Below are positions 22,431 through 33,217 of a DNA stretch of 64,000 nucleotides, piece by piece. Source of the DNA: Mytilus californianus (lineage: Eukaryota; Mollusca; Bivalvia; Mytilida; Mytilidae). The stretch lies in the NCBI RefSeq assembly GCF_021869535.1, contig NW_026262701.1, positions 6,835,501 through 6,899,500 of the forward strand, written 5' to 3'. A model generated the notes under the pieces. The model was not told where the DNA came from. It saw only the letters and a program-made list of their open reading frames with translations, and ran no database searches. The number at the start of each line of letters is the position of its first letter. Position 1 is the stretch's first letter. A program made the translations under genes and the position numbers.

Positions 22431-22568
22431 ATGAGATCTTCAGAACTAGACCTCCCCACCCTAATAAAAATCTATAACATTTCTTTCGTCAAATGCAAAG
22501 AATGGAACAAAACAAGCAACCCAGTCTTTGACCTGAACCCCAAATACCACAAGGTTATAAGAGTCTGA
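22431..22568 (+). CDS. Short open frame of unknown status, 45 codons
   Basis: ATG to TGA encodes a peptide with charged and Pro/Trp/Cys residues (for example FVKCKEWNKTSNPVFDLNP). Its base composition is richer in G and C than the surrounding sequence, unlike random frames here. No family recognised. It could be an exon, a transposon relic or chance. Confidence 0.12.
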   Translation: MRSSELDLPTLIKIYNISFVKCKEWNKTSNPVFDLNPKYHKVIRV

Positions 22569-23671
22569 GACCATCAAGGCAAGTGAACACAGCTTTCACA
22601 ATAAACTTTTGCAGCCAGATGCCCAACACTCATCATTTGGAAATTTTGTATAGATTCCAGTGGTCTGTAGCAGAAATTCTTACAGGCCTGAAAGAAATTT
22701 TCAAAGCTTGGGCTGGAGGGCCTTTGAGGAAGTGTGAAGACTGAAAAACTACATTGAGACCACCAATACATACTAATTGTGCTATGATATAAGATATATA
22801 TCATTTTAAATATGAGTGGGCAACTTTCTGTTTTCTTTGTTTAAAATGTAAGTGAAAGTCTTTGGTCTGGAAATTCTCATTTTGTTTTCTTTGTATTAAA
22901 ACAGACATGTGACAGATAAAAACATCAATGGTTATGCAAACAGGATATATAAAACTTTAAAACCTGTTAAAATGAATTTAATTCCTTTATTTTGATGCAT
23001 AGAATGGTTGATTCTAAAAGCCTTTTAATGCACCTTTCAATTATTTTTAAAATTAGCATATGCACTGTGCATCAAAACACCATTTAATACAAAATCTAAA
23101 AATTGAATGGTGTCTGAGGTACTTAGATATGTAAGTTGGGTTAAGCACTGTCAGTCACCTAAAACTTCAGGTAGCTCCTGAATCAGCCACAACTTTCTTT
23201 CATCTGTTGATAATTCACACCTCAATGTTCACTGTAATCACCTGATACTTATCATTAAAAGATAAAGTGCATCATATTTTATTACAAATTCGCATAAATA
23301 TGTACAGAAATAGTGGCTTTTTTAACAGTTTTCGTGATGTTACTAGATAGAGATGTTAGGGATGAAGGAGTTTATATTTTTTAAAGGATGATATTTGAAA
23401 GAAAGTTGTTCTTGTGGATCACTTCATGTTTAGATTTATGAAAAAAATATGATTTTATTTGTTTTTGAAGGTTGAACTTGATACTTGGTTATGGTTTGTT
23501 ATTTATAATAAATGTCAATGGCAGTTTTAATACACAAAAAAATAAAGAAGATACTTAGGAGAAAAGTAGAAGCCATAAGACAAAGGAGATCCCACACTAT
23601 GGTAAAAACAAATCAAAGTACTGAAGTACTGAACATCGGATGACTGAAAGTTCTGGTGGATGGTCACAAGC

Positions 23672-23755
23672 ACTTGTCTCATCTCAGAAAAAAATCACAT
23701 CTCTATACCTGAAAGTTAGATTAAGGTACACAGATATATTTTTTCTGAGACAAGT
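23672..23755 (+). repeat. Inverted repeat, about 16-bp arms
   Basis: ACTTGTCTC plus CTCAGAAAAAA on the left pairs with TTTTTTCTGAGACAAGT (23739-23755), with a few unpaired bases in the left arm. It may be a small palindromic relic. Confidence 0.5.
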
Positions 23756-23925
23756 TTGTGTGTGGATGATGAATAAATGACAGGGAATTCAACCTCACCG
23801 TAATAACTATTACATTGTAGTGATATAATTATTTGTTATCAGTATACTCTGGTTTGTTGTTATATATTCATATTTGTATAACAATTATATATAATTTTCA
23901 TCCATTTGTATATCATTCTATTCTA

Positions 23926-24123
23926 CTATTCTAATGATAGTGCAGTGCAAGTGCATGGTGGACACTCTTCTGTAATAATTCGATTTTCTAATAGATTAAT
24001 GGATTTGAGTCGGCATTCATATTTTCCCGCGTTTGTTTCAAAACGTTCTTGAGATATTCTTCCGCATGCGTAAACACAAATTTTCGGTATTATTGATTTG
24101 TTATTGATATATATATTTTTCAC
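23926..24123 (-). CDS. Possible exon or short frame, 65 codons, Cys-containing
   Basis: The minus-strand frame includes YACGRISQERFETNAGKYEC and later ITEECPPCTCTAL. Cysteine spacing and composition differ from random AT-rich frames, and the segment is CpG-containing. No signal peptide, no clear splice donor, no family recognised. Confidence 0.15.
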   Translation of the reverse strand: MKNIYINNKSIIPKICVYACGRISQERFETNAGKYECRLKSINLLENRIITEECPPCTCTALSLE

Positions 24124-24466
24124 GACAAAACATTTTCATATCATTTATCTATATTCTTAAAAATTATTTTGATGAATATTTATTGATAAAATTAATATAT
24201 AACAAGCGATAAGGAATGTTATTTTGCACACGCTAATATCCGCGTAATTGTACGGTTATCAGTCAAAAACGAATGTCACGTGGGAAGAAATGTCTGTGGC
24301 AACAATACACTGGAATGCCCTCACGGTCATCCGTTGTAAAAAATTAAGACAAAATTTAGAAATCAGTACAGACCACACCAGGGGCAATACAAACAAAGAC
24401 TAAAGCCAAACAACATTCAACATACACTACACAGAAAAAGTCGTATTGAGCAACATGATCCCACCA

Positions 24467-25531
24467 GAGGGGGTAAACTCTGGTGATCCCATCAAACAGG
24501 GGTGGCGAGGGGGTAAACTCTGGTGATCCCACCAAACAGGGGTGGCGAGGGGGTAAACTCTGGTGATCCCACCAAACAGGGGTTGCGAGGGGTAAACTCT
24601 GATGATCCCACCAAACAGGGGTGGCGAGGGGGTAAACTCTGGTGATCCCACCAAACAGGGGTGGCGAGGGGGTAAACTCTGGTGATCCCATTAAACAGGG
24701 GTGGCAAGGGGGTAAAGTCTGGTGATCCCACCAAACAGGGGTGGCGATGGGGTAAACTCTGGTGATCCCACCAAACAGGGGTGGCGAGGAGGGAAACTGG
24801 TGATCCCACTAAACAGGGGTGGCGATGGGATAAACTCTGGTGATCCAACCAAACAGGGGTGGCGAGGGGGTAAACTCTGGTGATCCCACCAAACAGGGGT
24901 GGCGAGGGGGTAAACTCTGGTGATCCCACCAAATAGGGGGTGGCGACGGGGGTAAACTCTGGTGATCCCACCAAACGGGTGGGGGGGGGGGGGGGGGGGG
25001 GGGGGTAAAGTCCGGTGATCCCACCAAACAGGGGTGGCGAGGGGGTAAACTCTGGTGATCCCATCAAACAGGGGTGGCGAGGGGGTAAACTCTGGTAATC
25101 CCATCAAACAGGGGAGGCGAGGGGGTAAAGTCTGGTGATCCAACCAAACAGGGGTGGCGAGGGGGTAAACTCTGGTGATCCCACCAAACAGGGGTGGCGA
25201 GGGGGGAAACTGGTGATCCCACTAAACAGGGGTGGCGATGGGGTAAACTCTGGTGATCCCACCAAACAGGGGTGGCGAGGGGGTTAACTCTGGTGATCCC
25301 ACCAAACAGGGGTGGCGAGGGGGTAAACTCTGGTGATCCCACCAAACAGGGATGCGAGGGGGTAAACTCTGGTGATCCCAACAAACAGGGATGGCGAGGG
25401 GGTAAACTCTGGTGATCCCACTAAACAGGGGTGGCGAGGGGGTAAAGTCTGGTGATTCCACCAAACAGGGGTGGCGAGGGAGTAAAGTCTGGTGATTCCA
25501 CCAAACAGGGGTGGCGAGGGGGTAAAGTCTA
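24467..25531 (+). repeat. 40-bp G-rich tandem array, about 26 copies
   Basis: Units read GGGTAAACTCTGGTGATCCC then ACCAAACAGGGGTGGCGAGG, with occasional 36-39 bp variants. Since 40 is not divisible by three, a minus-strand frame cycles through all three phases. All three stay largely open, giving overlapping frames rich in SPEFTP/VYPLATPV/WWDHQSLP. These are artefacts of the repeat. A variant pair (GGGAAACTGG followed by CACTAAACAGG) occurs at 24791 and 25204, so a block of about 413 bp was duplicated. Repeated runs of four and five G could form G-quadruplexes on the plus strand. Confidence 0.95.
24981..25005 (+). repeat. 25-base G run inside the 40-bp array
   Basis: An uninterrupted run of 25 G replaces the usual five-G segment of one unit. 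It could be a true expansion or an assembly or sequencing artefact. Confidence 0.85.
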
Positions 25532-25603
25532 GTGCTTAGGAAGGGTAAGCATTATTCATGATAAGTAAAAAATGTCTATTCTTCAAAAATGCAATAATAT
25601 AAA

Positions 25604-25632
25604 GCATGCAATAATTTCTGAATTTACGGTAA
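25604..25632 (+). mobile_element. End fragment of the MITE family at 26079
   Basis: GCAATAATTTCTGAATTTAC matches the right terminus of the MITE at 26079-26274. The rest of the copy is not visible, so it is a fragment. Confidence 0.5.
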
Positions 25633-26078
25633 TCAAAAGACATCCAGATATCATCAATAATTGTGCCAATGATATTCATACAGGCACTTATTTGTGGTCC
25701 TTTGTGACAAAGATATTCTGTAAAGATCAACCAAGTCTTTGTGGTGTCAATTAGTGACATACATTGCAATACAACTAGAGAATTATATAGGTCTTACAAT
25801 TACAGGAATATGTCTGTCCTGAGTCTAATATACTAATAGTCCCATTCCTGTCTTATAAAAATAAGGTCACTTTATTCCATGAACCTATATTCAGCTCAGT
25901 TCATAGATGCTTAAAAGACTTATCAAAATATATAACTTGTCATGAGGAAGAATCTAGTGGAGTTTTCTGTCCTATGACTAAAAGCAGGTCACTGTGCTCT
26001 TTAAATATGTTTGCTAGAGGAGAGTTCTGTCCCTTTTAAATGAAGAATACATATTTGAGGATAGAAAAAGCAATACTG

Positions 26079-26274
26079 TAAATACAGAAATTATTGTTAG
26101 GTTTTAATTAATGTGAATAATGCGTCTGGATGATTTTGCAGCAATAAGAACTTGCATTCTAACATCTGATACATAAATCTGTATGCAGATTTTCCTGAAA
26201 TCGCAACGATTAATCTCATTTTTGTTTGATTCAAAATTCGCAATTATAGACGAACGCAATAATTTCTGAATTTA
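26079..26274 (+). mobile_element. MITE with 18-bp terminal inverted repeats
   Basis: The left end TAAATACAGAAATTATTG (26079) and right end CAATAATTTCTGAATTTA (ending 26274) are inverse with one mismatch. The element is about 196 bp with no coding capacity. A similar palindromic family occurs in other molluscs as I recall. The target duplication is unclear. Confidence 0.65.
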
Positions 26275-28536
26275 AAGTGTTTTTAAAAATAGTTTTGAAG
26301 TGTCAATCTAATGATACTTAGAATTGATTCCTGGATTTTTTGGTAAACAGACAATATAAGTTTAATCATCATTAAAGTTATTTAAAAGTTTTCACACTGT
26401 GTACCTATCCAGTAGTCACATTTGTTATCTGTGATATATAGAAGGCAGACATTCTGTCAGTTCCAGGTTTGATAACTTTATTTTTTGCTTTGATAATTTC
26501 CTCTTCAAGTTTTGGCTTCTGATTATATTTTTTGGAATTATCCATCAGTTTGATTGCAATTCCAGAAGTAGAAGATAAGAATTTTGAAGTCTATGATGAG
26601 TCTATTAAAAGTTGATGTTTTCTTAGCACCTGTGTCTGTTTAGGATGTGAGAAATTTCTGTAATTGTGGGAAATCCTAAATTTCAAGCAGGTAATTAATT
26701 GTTTTTATTATTAATTAGGTATTTACACTAGTATTATTACATTTGTAATATTTGAAGCAGATGTATTTAATTTATTTCTTATTTTCTTTATTATTTAATT
26801 TATTGTTTTGTTTTATGTTATTATATTGTTGGTTATTGACTGAAAAAAAATCATTGATATTTTATTGTAATGAAACTACAAAAATTGTGTAACAGAAAGA
26901 TATGTCTGTATATATTAATATATGTGAAAAATGACAACTTTTACAACTAAAAGTTGAGAAATTAATAGAGTGACTCATGAATGAAATATTGTCACTCAAT
27001 AAGATTCATTCTCTCAAATGATAAATAAATACTCCTTTCATATAAGACTATTGTCAATATTATAAATAGGTGTAATCTACATCATGTAGATATTTATTAT
27101 TTACCAGATTCATTAACAGGTATTTATACCTTCTCTTTATGTAATTAACATCTATTGAGGTAAGAGATCAAAGGGAATCTGGACAATGGTCACTATTACA
27201 AGTACAATTGTTGTCTTTTACTGAAATTGATTGGTTTTTTTCTTCCATTGTTATAAGATCAATTCAGATATTGATATTAGAGAAATTAGCATTTAAATTG
27301 GTCATGTAGAAGGTGAAAAAGAATTACGTCAATTTCTATAGTGTTATATAGATGTATTATTTTCATACCAGAAATTTTTATAAATTTCTCATGCTATTTC
27401 AATGAAAGACAGAATAATGTGAAAAAAATCTGATCACAGCATGTTTCATGCTTTTGGTATTTCTAACACCTTCACTACAGCAGCTTAATATTGATAACTC
27501 CCATTTTATATCTTGTAAGGTCTCATAGGTCAACAATAGGCACTTAATTATCAAAGAAGGTATAGCAGTGCATTATTTTTATATTTATGATTATGAATAA
27601 TAAGAATATTAAGAATACATGTATTATGAATAGATAATCTCAATTCTATATATGTGTACGCCTTGATAACTTCAACAAATTCAACTTTTCACCTGAAATA
27701 CTACTATTTATAACTTAAATATTGCTATAAGTAGATTTGGGCTGTAAGACAGCAACCTAACAACATAGTAAAATCAGAAAAGACATCTACTTGCAGGTCT
27801 GGTCTTGTACAATGGACAAATGTCAGTACAAAAGACTATAAATATTGTAGAGTCTCACACAAGTTATGAATACTATCAAAAGATTTACCATTAACATCAA
27901 ATTTTGTTCAGGACTCAAATATGCCTCCTTTACGGGTTGCTGAATAAGTTCGAAAAGTAAGTTATGTACATTATGATCAAAGGGTTTTTCCAGATAGTTA
28001 AATGAACTTCATGGATATTTTTATTCATTGAAATATGTTTTTAAAGTTACAGATATAAAACTTTTAAAAAAGGTATTTTTTTTTGTCACCTGTGTAGCAG
28101 AGTTGATATATGTAGAGATCACTATCAATATTCTTGCAATGTCCATTTGGAAATGGTTGAATTTTAACATTTTAAATTTTTTTATTGGTTCGTGGGCATG
28201 GTTACATTTTAACATTTTAAGTTTTCTTCATTTTTTTGCTGTACACAGAACTTCAGATTAATTCCTCATGTCTCTATTTTTGTCAGAGTGGGCAATCCTA
28301 AATGCTTCAGATATATTAATTTACCATCAAGTGGATGATTTTTAAAGAGAGTATTTTGATGATATGAAAACTATTTCAAGACTTAAAAAAGGGATGTTTT
28401 CCATGAATTCAGATTTAAACTCAGAATTACACAAGTATGCAATTATAAAAACATCATTGACTATTATCTAGAATTTTGTTTATAGAGGCAGAAACTTTCG
28501 AAAGAATGGTAACTGTTTCTTTCAATAAGACCCCTT
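26275..28536. other. Non-coding sequence
   Basis: Very AT-rich. The overlapping frames at 28021-28261 on both strands lack exon signals. No repeat of note. Confidence 0.4.
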
Positions 28537-28739
28537 AAGTCAGTACAAGGGACCAACAGTAAGGGATTAAGTCAGTGCTTAAGGTAAGGTATTTAGTCAC
28601 TGCTTTGGACCAGTAGTATGGTATTAAGTCAGTGCTAGGGACCAGTAGTATGGTATTAAGTCAGTGCTAGGGACCAGTAGTATGGTATTAAGTCAGTGCT
28701 AGGGACCAGTAGTATGGTATTAAGTCAGTGCTAGGGACT
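28537..28739 (+). repeat. 32-bp tandem repeat
   Basis: Near-identical units starting GTATTAAGTCAGTGCTAGGG at 28621, 28653, 28685 and 28717 (the last partial), preceded by two diverged units from about 28537. The sharp contrast between identical and diverged copies suggests recent expansion at one end. Confidence 0.9.
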
Positions 28740-28829
28740 ATTTTTTTCTTTATTTAAAGGTATGGGGTCTGTTTCAGAAACTTAAAATAAAGACCAGGAG
28801 TAAATGTTATGTTCAAACTGGTTTTTAGC

Positions 28830-29012
28830 TAAGTATCTCAGTGAGATTGCTATCTCATGTTCATTAACTCGGTGAGATCAGTGTCTCATATTCATCAACT
28901 CAGTCAGATTGATTTCTCATGTTCGTCAACTCAGCGAGATTGGTTTCTCATGTTCATTAACTCAGTGAGATTGGTTTCTCATGTTCATTAACTCAGTGAG
29001 ATTAGTTTCTCA
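28830..29012 (+). repeat. 31-bp tandem repeat, about six copies
   Basis: Units contain TTCATTAACTCAGTGAGATT then GGTTTCTCATG, with starts near 28861, 28892, 28922, 28953 and 28984. It begins about 90 bp after the 32-bp array but is unrelated in sequence. Confidence 0.85.
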
Positions 29013-29415
29013 AGTACATAAATTCACATGTCATCATCTTTAATTCATAAGACATTTTATTTTAGATTCCACTCATTTGAAGGATTGGTCATTTATATAT
29101 ACTTTTTATTAGTTTGTAAACTTTTAAAAAGTGATTGTTTTCAACTCTGAGTCAATAATGATATAGGAAAAGCTGTTACAGTTTAAACCACTTCTCTTTT
29201 ATCCTTTTAAGTTTATACTTTACATTATAAAGTTTATTATTGACTTGGACAAACAAAAACAAACATATAACAGACCTAGAATAAACATTATTTTATAGCT
29301 TCCTGTCAATGTCAGAACCATATAAATGCTTAAGATATGTGTCATATATATTTAGTCATGTCCAGTGATTTTGTTTCTGTTATTTCTTTGCATTTTGCAG
29401 ACTTACCCAATAGAT
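29013..29415. other. Non-coding sequence
   Basis: Nothing supported. Confidence 0.4.
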
Positions 29416-29690
29416 ATATGAAGATGTGGTATGAGTGCCAATGAGACAACTCTCCATCCAAGTCAAAATTTATAAAAGTAAACCATTATAGGTCAAAGAA
29501 CGGTCTTCAACACGGAGCCTTGGCTCACACCGAACAGCAAGCTATAAATGGCCCCAAAAATTACTAGTGTAAAACCATTCAAACGGGAAAACCAACGGTC
29601 TAATCTAGATAAAAAACTAGAAACGAAAAACACTTGTGAACCACATCAACAAACGACAACTACTGAACATCAAATTATACTTTACATTCC
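29416..29690 (+). mobile_element. Dispersed mussel-type repeat with the satellite terminal motif, longest copy
   Basis: Begins GAAGATGTGGTATGAGTGCC at 29420 and continues for about 270 bp through CGGTCTTCAACACGGAGCC and CAAACGACAACTACTGAACA. I recall this combination as a very common repeat in mussel sequences. The 69-codon frame at 29548 lies within it and is not a gene. The same subtype (GAGTGCC, CTCTCCATCC) occurs inverted at 37598-37683. Confidence 0.65.
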
Positions 29691-31395
29691 AATGTTCATA
29701 AATATACTTTTTGGGCCATATAAAGTACAGTCTGCAGGATATTCAATTAATTTTTAACCAATGTTATGAATTAACTTGTCTACAGACATGATTTGGCTGG
29801 TTAAAGATTGTGCTTTTGGAGTATTCTTCTAGAACAACAAAATTTAATAGCTGAAACTTGTGTCTGAAACTAAAAGTTCGCAATAAAAGAAATACATTTC
29901 TGTGAAAGACGTTTGATATGTAAAAGGATGAGGCTTTTTTTATTACATTGACTTAAACAAAGGAGAGCAGTTTTATTGCTGTTCTTCATACAGTTGCTGA
30001 AGTTTGTTTTCCTGTTTTATGAGCGCTTAATGTTATTTTAGATTAGAACTTTCATAATGCCAAAATATTTATAAAGTGCAGCTCAGATTTCGTTTTAACT
30101 TATTTTTGCATTCAGGTAAGAAATATTTGATTTGAATAGGATGGTATAACATATCAATTTTCTAACAGTTTCTTCAAGTTACATTAACACATTTTTACCT
30201 GGTAACCATGGAAACATATTTGTATCAGGTTTTTATTGAGTATATATAGAGCTTAATCATACAAAATTAGCCTAAAACAGACAATATATATAACTGCCAA
30301 TCGATGGCAATGATTCAGATGTAAATCTTATCAAATACAAAAATGTACTGTTCTTTCAGGTGTTTATCAGCTCTTGTTGATTTTTTGCCATAATTTAATG
30401 CCACATTCGAACCTTACATTTATTTGAATTAAACTATTTTAGATTCACAGAATATATGACTCAGAATGCAGTAAAAATCAAATTATATCTCTTACTGCTT
30501 TATAATCAATGGGAGTTAAACATTCATATCACGCATAATTCAGGTTAAAATTTCAAACAGACAAACATTTTCCCAACCCAATCTATTTGTAAAAGATTAG
30601 GATAGATATATACCAACATTAAGTGACTACCGTGTTACATAATAATACAATACAATAATAATACATGATGTGCTACTCCCAAGAGCATTATCTGTAATCA
30701 TAGCCGTGATCTAAAGTCTCGTATTGATTGGTTGTTTGTTATATAAATGTTCCTGTCCCTTGCAACTAATGTCATCAATTTCCTGACTGAAGGTTGATGA
30801 CAAGAGGCATGCATTTAGGACCTTTGGATTATTATTACCTGTTTTAAAACATTAAGTGGAGAACATTGATATGATAAGACAATTTATTCTACCTTGTTAT
30901 AGAATTTGGACCTTTCGTCTGATTTAAAAAAAATTGTTTGCATAAATATTGGTAAAGGACTCTCTGTTGCACTGATATATTTTGTTCTTTTTGATAAGAC
31001 ACACATTCTTTATGTTTTAGCTTTCCAATTCAATGGTTATCAACATTCTTTGATTTCTGTTACTCATCCTAATGGGTACAAATCTACTAGCAGGGGACAT
31101 AACTCTTATAGGGGAATAACTAGAACAAAAAGAGACAACATTCTAAATAATTATATCAAGTAGAAATAAAAGATACTAGAGATTTATTTTTTATTCCAGG
31201 AAAGTTTTCAATATATTTTGTTTAAACAAAGGGTTAGAGATTCAACATAAATGTGAAAAATGGAACACAAAAAAAATCTTGAAAAAAAAGCAATTGCAGA
31301 AGTGCCAATCTTCTACATTTGCCCCCATTTCTGAAAAAAAACTGCAGATATTAAAATTATTTTCCTGATTGTTACCATCCCATCCTTCTGTCTTT
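29691..31395. other. Non-coding sequence
   Basis: The frame at 30906-31163 follows a possible splice acceptor (TACCTTGTTATAG, ending about 30902), but nothing else supports it and no family was recognised. Otherwise empty. Confidence 0.35.
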
Positions 31396-31450
31396 TGGTT
31401 ATATTTGTTGTTGGGTTGCTGTTGCAGGTGTATACCCCACATCTCCTTTT
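31396..31450 (-). mobile_element. Terminal-motif fragment, minus strand
   Basis: TGTTGGGTTGCTGTTGCAG followed by ACCCCACATCTCCTTTTATT is the inverse, diverged form of the motif found in the satellite and at 57831. Confidence 0.5.
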
Positions 31451-31521
31451 ATTCAGGATAAGATTTTACTCATATAATGTTGATTTCTAGAAAGAATTCA
31501 TTAAATCATTAGAATCTGCTG

Positions 31522-31971
31522 ACATTAGCAGTTTTCATGCTTAGCCACAGGCCATCCAGCCCTGTGAGTGAGTGAGTACATTAGCAGTATCCATGCTTAA
31601 CCACAGGCCATCCAGCCCTGTGAGTGAGTGAGTACATCAGCAGTCTTCATGCTTAGCCACAGACCATCCAGCCTTGTGAGTGAGTGAGTACATCAGCAGT
31701 CTTCATGCTTAGCCACAGGCCATCCAGCCTTGTGAGTGAGTGAGTACATCAGCAGTTTTCATGCTTAGCCACAGGTCATCCAGCCCTGTGAGTGAGTGAG
31801 TACATCAGCAGTCTTCATGCTTAGCCACAGGTCATCCAGCCCTGTGAGTGAGTGAGTACATCAGCAGTGTTCATGCTTAGCCACAGGGCATCCAGCCCTG
31901 TGAGTGAGTGAGTACATTAGCAGTCTTCATGCTTAGCCACAGGCAATCCAGGCCTGTGAGTGAGTGAGTGA
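31522..31971 (+). repeat. 56-bp tandem array, eight copies, each with a small hairpin
   Basis: Units start ACATTAGCAG or ACATCAGCAG at 31522, 31578 and every 56 bp to 31914, and end in GTGAGTGAGTGAGT. Each holds CACAGG...CCTGTG around ATCCAGC, able to form a 5-7 bp stem. The last copy lengthens it to CACAGGC/GCCTGTG. Confidence 0.95.
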
Positions 31972-32815
31972 GGCTTGTAAAATAAATGTTAGCCTGTTAG
32001 ATTTTGTACTACTGGCCAATAGAATCTATACTTTTATTTCAAAAAATGAACATCTGACCTGTTCCAAAATCTCCTTGTAAGCTATCCTTCTACAAGGAAG
32101 AGATCTTTTAATATTTGCACTTTACCTCTGTATATACAGGTGATGAAGCATGGGGGTATGGTGATGCTTCACAGCTGAGGCATGAAAATCAATTTTATTT
32201 TAAAGTACTCTGCAAGAAAGAATTTCCCTTCAACACTGTGGCAATTAGGGATTATAGGAGTATTAAATTTCTGCATTTATTCTGCAAAGATCATTATCAA
32301 TTTTGATTAAGTCAATTTATGAAGAAGCCAAAATATTTATTTGTTTAGTTCCTACTGTTCAGATAACCAGATGGAAGTGATATATAACTGCATCGTTTGG
32401 CTCATTAGAAAAGATGATCTGTTGTGAAAATAAAACAATTTCCTGATATTTCAATCACAGCTCTTCAAAAGAAAATCATATCCATGTGAATTATTAATTA
32501 TCAAAATTATATTTGTGATCTTTGTAACCATATCTGTTATAAATTCTATATTAAATACTATTCATTGTAATGTCTACCTGTTTTTATGTTATTTTCATGT
32601 GCCTTTCATGGCTTAAACATTAAGATATTTTGTCATTAATGATTTTGTGTATCCAATAGTTATTCAATAATCAGATCAGGTATAAAGAAAATCATGGAGA
32701 ATGATCATACAAAAAGAAATTTTGTAATTATTGCAGTCAATATTGAATAATTGACACCATTTAAGTAATTTGAATGCTTAATAAAAACTGCATCAGCTCT
32801 GAAAGTTCACCTGTT
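31972..32815. other. Non-coding sequence; one weak exon candidate near 32140
   Basis: CTCTGTATATACAG is a fair splice acceptor, ending about 32140. It is followed by an open stretch reading DEAWGYGDASQLRHENQF. No good donor and no recognised family, so it is noted here only. Confidence 0.25.
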
Positions 32816-32817
32816 TC

Positions 32818-32862
32818 ATCTTGAATATGAATGAAATATTTGCCACTGGACATTAAGCAAGT
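32818..32862 (+). mobile_element. SINE 3' tail fragment
   Basis: AAATATTTGCCACTGGACAT then TAAGCAA corresponds to the tail region of the SINE at 35962 (TGCTGGACGTTAAGCAG). Only the tail is present. Confidence 0.5.
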
Positions 32863-33057
32863 GGAAAATTATCAATCCTAGTCAATCAAGGCACAAATTA
32901 AACTCACCTGCCATGTGCTAGGTTCAAACTCACAACTTAAGTTTGTTCCTTTAGTTCAAGGAAGGAAAATTTGAGTAGCATGACTGCAGTTTGGATTTTC
33001 TAGGCAATCAGGATACACAAGCTGCTTATCCATTTTGAAATAAACTTTTGCTGTAAA

Positions 33058-33217
33058 CTTGTGTTATCTACAGGTAGGTTTCTGTAAAATTGTGTTATCT
33101 ACAGGTAGGTTTCTGTCAAATTGTGTTATCTACAGGTTGGTTTCTGTAAAATTGTGTTATCTACAGGTAGGTTTCTGTAAAATTGTGTTATCTACAGGTA
33201 GGTTTCTGTAAAATTTT
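33058..33217 (+). repeat. 31-bp tandem repeat, five copies, each with CTACAG/GTAGGT
   Basis: Units GTGTTATCTACAGGTAGG plus TTTCTGTAAAATT start at 33061, 33092, 33123, 33154 and 33185, nearly identical. Each has a 3' splice-like CTACAG directly joined to a 5' splice-like GTAGGT. Confidence 0.9.

Larger units (their letters stand above)
21198..24466. other. Non-coding sequence with minor features
   Basis: No supported gene. Small items are listed separately: a 45-codon frame at 22431, an inverted repeat at 23672 and a Cys-containing frame at 23926. The stretch 23926-24340 has more CpG than the surroundings. The minus-strand frame at 22574-22804 has no start or splice context I trust. Confidence 0.35.

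Noticed and set aside
22574..22804. Minus-strand 76-codon frame as an exon
   Set aside because: An acceptor-like TTTCTTTCAG occurs inside, but the frame has no donor and the plus strand of the neighbouring segment looks equally coding-like.
24356..25464. Several long minus frames rich in Pro/Trp (SPEFTP, WWDHQSLP) as a proline-rich protein
   Set aside because: All three phases are open because of the 40-bp unit. No start, splice or codon evidence favours one.
27700..27860. Copy of the dispersed terminal-motif element
   Set aside because: Some words are similar (GTCTTGTACAATGG), but the terminal motif and block order are absent.
30906..31163. 85-codon plus frame as an exon
   Set aside because: A fair acceptor precedes it, but there is no donor, no family, and the first half is Ile/Phe/Leu-rich like random AT-rich sequence.
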